Shown here piece by piece: positions 58,232-64,000 of a DNA stretch of 64,000 bases. The translations under genes and the position numbers were made by a program. The stretch comes from Deltaproteobacteria bacterium. Its GTDB lineage: Bacteria > Bdellovibrionota > FAC87 > UBA2466. The stretch covers positions 37,294-101,293 of the forward strand of contig JACPWY010000051.1 in NCBI GenBank assembly GCA_016196825.1, in the 5' to 3' direction. The notes under the pieces were generated by a model. It did no database searches and was not told where the DNA came from. It was given only the letters and a program-made list of their open reading frames with translations. The stretch's first letter is position 1, and each line of letters opens with the position of its first letter.

Positions 58232-59304
58232 CGTCGAGCCTCGGTTTGGGATTGAAGAGCCTCGGCTTCATAGAAGAGGGTAAGTTTCGACACCATTTCG
58301 TCGATATCACCCTCCATGAAGGTGGCGAGCTGGTGGCTCGTGAAACCAATTCTATGATCGGTGATTCGGCCCTGCGGGAAGTTGTAGGTGCGAATCTTTT
58401 CGCTGCGGTCACCAGTGCCCACCTGACTCAGACGATCGCTGGCGATTTTTTGTGACTGTTCCTGCTGCTTGAGATCGAGAAGGCGCGTCTTGAGAATCTT
58501 GAGCGCCTTGGATTTATTCTTATGTTGCGATTTTTCATCTCGGCAAATGACGACCATTCCAGACGGAATGTGGGTCACGCGCACGGCGGAGTCGGTCGTA
58601 TTGACGCTTTGTCCGCCAGGGCCCGAGCTGCGAAAAACGTCGAATCGCAACTCATTGGGCTCGATGTTGAGCTCAACGTCCTCGGCCTCGGGCAACACTG
58701 CCACCGTAACGGTGCTGGTGTGGATGCGCCCTTGGGTTTCGGTCTTTGGCACCCGCTGCACGCGATGCACGCCACTTTCTCGTTTGAGATAGCTGTACAC
58801 TCGATCGCCCCGGATCATGCCGATCACCTCCTTGAGTCCACCGACGGCATTTTCGGAAATGCTCATCACCTCAACCTGCCACCCGCGCTTTTCCGCATAC
58901 TTGGAATACATGCGGTAGAGATCACCCGCAAAAATGCCGGCCTCGTCGCCCCCCGCGCCAGCGCGGATCTCGAGGAGAATGTTTTTGTCATCGTTGGGAT
59001 CTTTGGGGAGCAGAAGGACTCGAAGCCGCTGCTCCAGTAAAGGGATCTCGCTCGTCAAGGATTTGTTTTCATCGAGTGCCATCTCGCGTAGCTCACCCGA
59101 TTCCGAGCCAATGATCTGCTCATTGCTGGCGATCGAGGACTTCACCTTGCGATACTCGCGGTAGGTGGCGACCAGATCGGAGAGATTCTTGTGCTCTTTG
59201 CTCAGTTTTTGGAAAAGGGCCTGGTTAGAAATGGTCTCTGGCGAAGTGAGCCGCTTCTCAATATCTTGAAAGGCGGACTCAACCTCATCGAGTTTCTCAA
59301 ACAT
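58228..59304 (-). CDS. prfA: Peptide chain release factor 1
   Basis: EIRAGAGGDEAGIFAGDLYRMY; FRSSGPGGQSVNTTDSAVRVTHIP (GGQ). Confidence 0.96.
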   Translation of the reverse strand: MFEKLDEVESAFQDIEKRLTSPETISNQALFQKLSKEHKNLSDLVATYREYRKVKSSIASNEQIIGSESGELREMALDENKSLTSEIPLLEQRLRVLLLPKDPNDDKNILLEIRAGAGGDEAGIFAGDLYRMYSKYAEKRGWQVEVMSISENAVGGLKEVIGMIRGDRVYSYLKRESGVHRVQRVPKTETQGRIHTSTVTVAVLPEAEDVELNIEPNELRFDVFRSSGPGGQSVNTTDSAVRVTHIPSGMVVICRDEKSQHKNKSKALKILKTRLLDLKQQEQSQKIASDRLSQVGTGDRSEKIRTYNFPQGRITDHRIGFTSHQLATFMEGDIDEMVSKLTLFYEAEALQSQTEARR

Positions 59305-59322
59305 GGCGGAGGGGGAGTCGAA

Positions 59323-59532
59323 CTAATAAGTACGTTTGTTGCCGTACTTCTTCATGAAGCGCTCAACGCGTCCTTCGGCATCGACCAGTTTCTGCTTTCC
59401 GGTGTACAGCGGATGGCAGTTCGAGCAAATTTCTACGCGGATATTCTTTTTCGTGGCTCGGGTGACGAACTCGTGGCCACAAGCACAACGGATGGTTGTT
59501 TCCACGTACTCGGGGTGAATCTCTGGTTTCAT
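59323..59532 (-). CDS. rpmE: 50S ribosomal protein L31
   Basis: MKPEIHPEYVETTIRCACGHEFVTRATKKNIRVEICSNCHPLYTGKQKLVDAEGRVERFMKKYGNK. Confidence 0.95.
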   Translation of the reverse strand: MKPEIHPEYVETTIRCACGHEFVTRATKKNIRVEICSNCHPLYTGKQKLVDAEGRVERFMKKYGNKRTY

Positions 59533-59607
59533 CGAAATGCTCCTAACAAGAGCGGTAATCTCGCACAACTCACTGCAGCTTGCAACGGGCAGCCTAGGGG
59601 TGGGGCT

Positions 59608-59973
59608 CTACCGGCAGGTCTGGGTCTCGACCACGGTGACATCGCTCCCTTCGGCTTTGGCCATGGAGTCGATCGAGCTTCGAAAGGCCTTGTAGCTGTC
59701 GAGCTGCTTTCCAAACCGAGAGTTCATCGGCTCGATTTCCACGCAGATCACCTCAAGCACCCTGCCCTGCGTTTCGCGCATAACTTTCAGAACGACTCCT
59801 TCAGTGAAGGCCTTGGCGACAGCCACCCGCACGGCGGCCTTTTGCGCCTCAATGGGGGAGTGGCTCGTGGTCGAGGTCTCAATGATGAGCGCTGAGGGGG
59901 TCAGGATTGTGTAAGAGTCGTCGGCCAGACTACTGGCAGAGATAAAGGCAAAGATTCCAATGAGATAATTCAC
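59608..59973 (-). CDS. Small exported protein (start approximate)
   Basis: VNYLIGIFAFISASSLADD signal within ORF 59608..60171. Confidence 0.45.
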   Translation of the reverse strand: MNYLIGIFAFISASSLADDSYTILTPSALIIETSTTSHSPIEAQKAAVRVAVAKAFTEGVVLKVMRETQGRVLEVICVEIEPMNSRFGKQLDSYKAFRSSIDSMAKAEGSDVTVVETQTCR

Positions 59974-60007
59974 TTTTAGGCTCCTGTTTGTCTTTACGGC
60001 AGGCGCT

Positions 60008-61024
60008 TTATAGCACATTGAGTCCGTCTGAATATAGGGGGTGCGGCGATCTGACCGAACTTTCAAAAAGTGGGCAAAATCGGTAATGATCCCCCTCGAG
60101 GCCCGAAAGCTCAATGACCTGTCGGATCGATCTTTGAGCCCCGCACTTTTCCAGGTGGACCACGGCTCCAATGGCCGAAGCCACCCACTGCCTCACGACC
60201 AGCGGGTTGAGGGAAAAACCGGTGAGGAGGACCAGGGCCTCGACGCGTCTGAGGGCGTCGAGACAAGAATTGGCGTGGATGGTCCCCAGGGAGCCAGAAT
60301 GGCCGGTGTTGAGAGCCTGAATCAAATCAAACGCCTCCTCGCCCCGGCATTCTCCCAGGACCAATCGATCGGGACGCATCCGAAGAGCATTGCGCAAGAG
60401 CTCCCGGGCGCTCACAGCGCCGACCCCTTCGGGGGTGAGTGGCCGGGTTTCCAGCCGGATGGAGTGAGGATGGGTGGTTTGGATCTCGGACGACTCTTCA
60501 ATGAGCACGAGCCTTTCAGTGGCCTCGATGCGATCGAGAAGTCGTCCCACGAGAGTAGTCTTCCCGCTGCCCGTTCCCCCGCCGATCAGAATATTGGTTC
60601 GGCATTGAATGGCGCTGTGAAGCCAATGAATCGCACGGCGATCGCCAAAGTGATCGAGCGAAATGGCGGCCGACGGGCGCGGCTTACGTATGCTGATACA
60701 GGGGCCATCCACCGCCAAGGGTGGCAGGAGGATATTGAACCGGCCTCCATCGGGGAGGCGACCGTCGAGGTAGGGGCGGGCAGCATCAATACGACGGCCG
60801 ATCGGGAGGAGCAGGCGCTCGATGAAATCGAAAAGGTCGGATGGGCTCTCAAAGGGGGAGGGGATTGGCGTGAGCGCGCCGTCTTTTTCAATATAAAGAC
60901 TCTTCGTTCCATTGATCAGAATGTCGGTCACGTCGGGATCCGTGTAGTGGGGAAAGAGAGGTTGAGCGCGGCCGGCGAATTGTTGCTTGAGATCAATCAT
61001 GAAATTTCGATCGAAACCGATCAA
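60008..61024 (-). CDS. CpaF/VirB11-like secretion ATPase
   Basis: [66 protein letters not shown]. Confidence 0.9.
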   Translation of the reverse strand: MIGFDRNFMIDLKQQFAGRAQPLFPHYTDPDVTDILINGTKSLYIEKDGALTPIPSPFESPSDLFDFIERLLLPIGRRIDAARPYLDGRLPDGGRFNILLPPLAVDGPCISIRKPRPSAAISLDHFGDRRAIHWLHSAIQCRTNILIGGGTGSGKTTLVGRLLDRIEATERLVLIEESSEIQTTHPHSIRLETRPLTPEGVGAVSARELLRNALRMRPDRLVLGECRGEEAFDLIQALNTGHSGSLGTIHANSCLDALRRVEALVLLTGFSLNPLVVRQWVASAIGAVVHLEKCGAQRSIRQVIELSGLEGDHYRFCPLFESSVRSPHPLYSDGLNVL

Positions 61025-62015
61025 GTCGCGTGGTCTCGCGCGCCGGATTCGAGATGGAAAATGTCATGGCGGCAATGAGCTGTTTTTCATCGGCCACTCG
61101 GACCGTGGAGGAGAAGAGGTTTCCGAGCAGCGGAATGGAGGAGAGAAATGGGGTTCCCTCTTTTTTCTCAGAGGACCGCTGTTTGAGGAGCGCGGAGAGG
61201 ACGACGGTGGCGCCATCGACCGCGTCCATCTTGGTTTCGATTTTCTTTCGGTTCATTCCTGGGATGCCGTCGAGTGCATTCTCTTGGGTGATCTCCGAGA
61301 TATCGATCTTCACGTCGGAATGGATTCGATAGCCATCTTCGCTCGATGGACGCACCTGAATTGAGAGGCCAAAAGGCTTCCACTCTACCTTCTTGTAAAA
61401 GCCGCCGAGATTTTGGTGGCCCGTGGGAATAGGGATCTCACCACCGGAATGGAATGAGGCCGTCTCTCCGGTGCGGACGAAGAGCTCAGGGTTGGCGAGC
61501 GTTCGAGCAAATCCTTCGCGCATCAGGAAATTGATCATCGTTTTGGCGGTGAGGCCGTTGACCGAGTAATTGAGGCCCGACGTATTCCCTGCCGCGCTCG
61601 CCGAACCCGCGAGTTGGAGGGTACCGCTCAGTTCCAGTGAGGTCGGCCACTGAATTCCCATTTCGCGAGCAGAAACGAGATCGATTTCCATAAACTCCAT
61701 GGAGATCTTAATCACCCCTTCGGAAGGGACCTGATTGAGCGAGCGGGCGTTGGTGGGTTCGAGAACGCGCACCGTGTAGGCCGTCTCAACGCCGGCGCCA
61801 TGCCACACGCGCACCATCGTGGCCCCAGCCCTTTTTCCGGTTAGAAGAAGTTCGTCGGCCCCGATGGTGCGCAATCCAACAATCTTGGAATTCGCGACGG
61901 CCGCGCGGACAATGCGTGGATGTCGAATCGTGTGATTCATCGATTGCCCCAGAAGGATGTCAGCAAAGACGCGCCCCGTGAGCAGAACTAGAAGAAGACC
62001 CGCGCGGTAACCCAC
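60993..62015 (-). CDS. CpaC-like secretin / pilus assembly protein
   Basis: HTIRHPRIVRAAVANSKIVGLRTIGADELLLTGKRAGATMVRVW N-domain; secretin C-terminus IPLLGNLFSS; overlaps cpaF-like gene. Confidence 0.85.
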   Translation of the reverse strand: MGYRAGLLLVLLTGRVFADILLGQSMNHTIRHPRIVRAAVANSKIVGLRTIGADELLLTGKRAGATMVRVWHGAGVETAYTVRVLEPTNARSLNQVPSEGVIKISMEFMEIDLVSAREMGIQWPTSLELSGTLQLAGSASAAGNTSGLNYSVNGLTAKTMINFLMREGFARTLANPELFVRTGETASFHSGGEIPIPTGHQNLGGFYKKVEWKPFGLSIQVRPSSEDGYRIHSDVKIDISEITQENALDGIPGMNRKKIETKMDAVDGATVVLSALLKQRSSEKKEGTPFLSSIPLLGNLFSSTVRVADEKQLIAAMTFSISNPARETTRLDRFRSKFHD

Positions 62016-62100
62016 TCGCAGGGGAGGAGCAAGAAACGGGCCACGCAGAGTGGCTTCAATTGGTGTGGTGGTGGGTCCAGAAACCAGACGTTGGAAAGAA

Positions 62101-62904
62101 TTACAGACCTGAAATGCTGAGACTGTGTGCGGAATTCACGCCGCTCAGAAAGCCGCGGTTGTCGGATCGGGTGAGATCGATGTACTCGGAGACGTATTCC
62201 GAGGAGGTGACGCCGCCGGCGTGGGTGACCCCCACAACATTATAAGAGGAGCCCTTTGCCGCAAGAGCAGGTCCGCCCGAGTCGCCGAAGCAGGAGGCCA
62301 CGCGATTGGAGGGGCCCAGGATGCGCTGAGTGGAGGTGGCGACGCTCGATGAGCTGATAGGGGTCAGAAAAAAGAGGAAGTCATCGATCTGGGCTACCTG
62401 GTTTGAGCCGGCCCTCTTCACCCCGGCCCCGCTCTTCGTATTGATATCGTTGCAGCCATATCCCACAAGGTCGAGCGACTGCCCGTTTGAGACGGTGGAT
62501 CCAATATCATAAATGTTTGCGCTTCCCGATGTGGTGATGGGTGAGCTGAAAATCAGGACTGCAATGTCATTAGTATCGCCCACCGTGCCGGGGCCGAAAG
62601 ATTCCGTGGTGGTGGTTGTGGCGGAGAATGTGCCTTGGCCAAAGTCGCCCTGGATCGTATAGGTGCCGGATACTTTGGTGCAGTGGGCTGCAGTGAGGAC
62701 AGCGGTGGGGCTGACAATCGTTCCCGAGCAGATGCCTGTGCCACCCGGCTCGATCACCATTACCACCGGGGTATACCCCGAAGTCATGTTCGCCTGAATT
62801 CGACTCGGGTCGGAGAGGCTTGAACTGAGGTTGCCGCAAGCGCTCAACAGCGCAAGCGCAAGAATGACGACTCCTATGAGAAAGCTACCAACGTTCCGTT
62901 TCAT
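62101..62904 (-). CDS. Trypsin-like serine protease (S1), lipoprotein
   Basis: Lipobox LALLSAC; GICSGTIVSPTAVLTAAHC; DIAVL; CFGDSGGPAL catalytic triad motifs. Confidence 0.88.
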   Translation of the reverse strand: MKRNVGSFLIGVVILALALLSACGNLSSSLSDPSRIQANMTSGYTPVVMVIEPGGTGICSGTIVSPTAVLTAAHCTKVSGTYTIQGDFGQGTFSATTTTTESFGPGTVGDTNDIAVLIFSSPITTSGSANIYDIGSTVSNGQSLDLVGYGCNDINTKSGAGVKRAGSNQVAQIDDFLFFLTPISSSSVATSTQRILGPSNRVASCFGDSGGPALAAKGSSYNVVGVTHAGGVTSSEYVSEYIDLTRSDNRGFLSGVNSAHSLSISGL

Positions 62905-63291
62905 ATTCCCACTTTTGGATTGTCATTAGAGGGTGCAATGGGTGGGCCGAGAATTGTGGAGATTCAGAGGTGGTTGAGATCGCGAATCTATCGCCCGTAT
63001 TCGACGAGAATTCAGACAGTCGTTTACCGGTCATTCAGCTGTCGTAATTATTGGCAGGGGAGTCTTCACAATTTGAAAGTCGAATAGGAATCAAAGAGTT
63101 GATTGCCCCGTCAGGGGCGTGACAGCGGCTCTCGGTGGCCTCCAGTCGGCCAATTCCTCCAATTTCATGGGAATTTCGCGATTGTGAAGGGCCGCCCCGC
63201 CAAACCATTCGACAAAAAACACAATTGATCGCGCGCCAATGGGCCCCGCTTGCGTGAATTAGGCGCCGTCGCTAGATTGTGGGTTAGCTTT

Positions 63292-63363
63292 GCCCCTGTA
63301 GTTAAATGGATATAACGAGGGATTCCTAATCCCTAATTACAGGTTCGATTCCTGTCGGGGGCA
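63292..63363 (+). tRNA. tRNA-Arg (anticodon CCT)
   Basis: Acceptor GCCCCTG/CGGGGGC, D-arm GTTA..TAAC, anticodon arm AGGGA-TTCCTAA-TCCCT (CCT at 63325-63327), T-arm ACAGG-TTCGATT-CCTGT. Confidence 0.92.
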
Positions 63364-63410
63364 GATCTGTTGGTACACATACCAATAAAATCAACCACTT
63401 ACAGCCTCTC

Positions 63411-63433
63411 ACCGCTAATTAAAAATTAGCGGT
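63411..63433. repeat. Inverted repeat ACCGCTAATT-AAA-AATTAGCGGT between tRNA-Arg and the integrase-like ORF
   Basis: Perfect 10-bp arms; preceded at 63370 by TTGGTA-CACA-TACCAA. Confidence 0.6.
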
Positions 63434-63470
63434 TTAGCGGTGGCTTTATGCCGCCGATGAAGAGGTTGAT

Positions 63471-63917
63471 ATGAGTTTCCAAGTTAGAAAATCACACTAC
63501 GCAAAAAAAGTTGGCGGTAAATGGATCTACAAATGGAACGGTAGATGGAATGTCGTTTACCAAAAAGACTCCGGTAAATCGGGAAAGAAACAAGACGCAC
63601 TCAAGAAGGGGTCCAAGGAATTTTTGGACAATGGGTTTAGGCTTGATATGGATTTTGAGCGGGCCAAAGAGGTTGCGGAGCGCCTCAACTCCGAAGAAAA
63701 AATAAAACGAGAGCATGAGAAACAACTTCGCGTTCAGGAGCGCGTAAGAAAATCGGACCTCATACGTTCGGCATATCTGCCTAAGAAGCTCGTCTTGGAG
63801 TTTGAGTCCACCATCATGGTCGAAAAGAATCTCAACGCTTCCCACTGGCTGAAAGCGATTAGCGGTTTTCACCGATCTGACCCCCTCGATTTCACGTATT
63901 TGACCCCCGCCTCTTAG
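63471..63917 (+). CDS. Integrase-like N-terminal fragment, possibly truncated
   Basis: Basic protein immediately downstream of a tRNA; MSFQVRKSHYAKKVGGKWIYKWNGRWNVVYQKDSGKSGKKQDALKKGSKEF...EFESTIMVEKNLNASHWLKA; no catalytic domain before the stop. Confidence 0.4.
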   Translation: MSFQVRKSHYAKKVGGKWIYKWNGRWNVVYQKDSGKSGKKQDALKKGSKEFLDNGFRLDMDFERAKEVAERLNSEEKIKREHEKQLRVQERVRKSDLIRSAYLPKKLVLEFESTIMVEKNLNASHWLKAISGFHRSDPLDFTYLTPAS

Positions 63918-63968
63918 CGGACCGAAGGGACGCTGGTGTTCTATTTCACGAGGGGTCAGTTCGGGTCA
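63878..63968. mobile_element. Possible mobile-element end: alternating TGACCCC / GGGGTCA repeats
   Basis: TGACCCCCTCGATTTCACG, TTTGACCCCC, ATTTCACGAGGGGTCA and GGGTCAA in about 90 bp, continuing to the window edge. Confidence 0.35.
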
Positions 63969-64000
63969 ATGCCTTTCCCCTTCTTCGCGTATTGTTTGCC

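Noticed and set aside
60041-61078. 345-aa plus-strand ORF antisense to the CpaF-like gene
   Set aside because: Opposite strand has unmistakable CpaF motifs; this is a shadow ORF.
1-64000. CRISPR arrays, rRNA genes, toxin-antitoxin or restriction systems
   Set aside because: No regularly spaced short repeats, rRNA sequence or diagnostic proteins of these systems were seen.

Overview
This is a GC-rich, densely coding chromosomal window. Its content resembles Bdellovibrionota/Oligoflexia-type genomes: many exported proteins of unknown function, TIGR02147-type regulators and a flagellar cluster. Conserved core blocks are mutS, trmJ-grpE-dnaJ, a partial dcw cluster (rsmH-ftsL-ftsI-murE-murF-mraY-murD), a late flagellar cluster (fliC, fliD, fliS), a class A PBP, and rpmE-prfA-prmC-murA. 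There is also an orphan CpaC-like/CpaF-like pair and a tRNA-Arg(CCT) followed by an integrase-like fragment. The accessory parts (about 0-12.4 kb, 21.3-22.8 kb, 50.7-56 kb and the right edge) hold the most interesting signals. (1) A recurrent dyad, GGTTTC-N7-GAAACC, lies 79-94 nt upstream of four exported-protein genes, and a related perfect dyad sits in front of a TIGR02147 regulator. (2) The same two-gene module, TIGR02147 regulator followed by an exported protein with an HExxSL / HExxH-like motif, occurs twice intact and once as an internally deleted remnant. (3) Two inverted consensus DnaA boxes lie between mutS and trmJ. (4) A textbook sigma-28 promoter precedes flagellin. (5) Several gene remnants are visible. 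All calls come from reading the sequence and the supplied ORF track; no database search was run.
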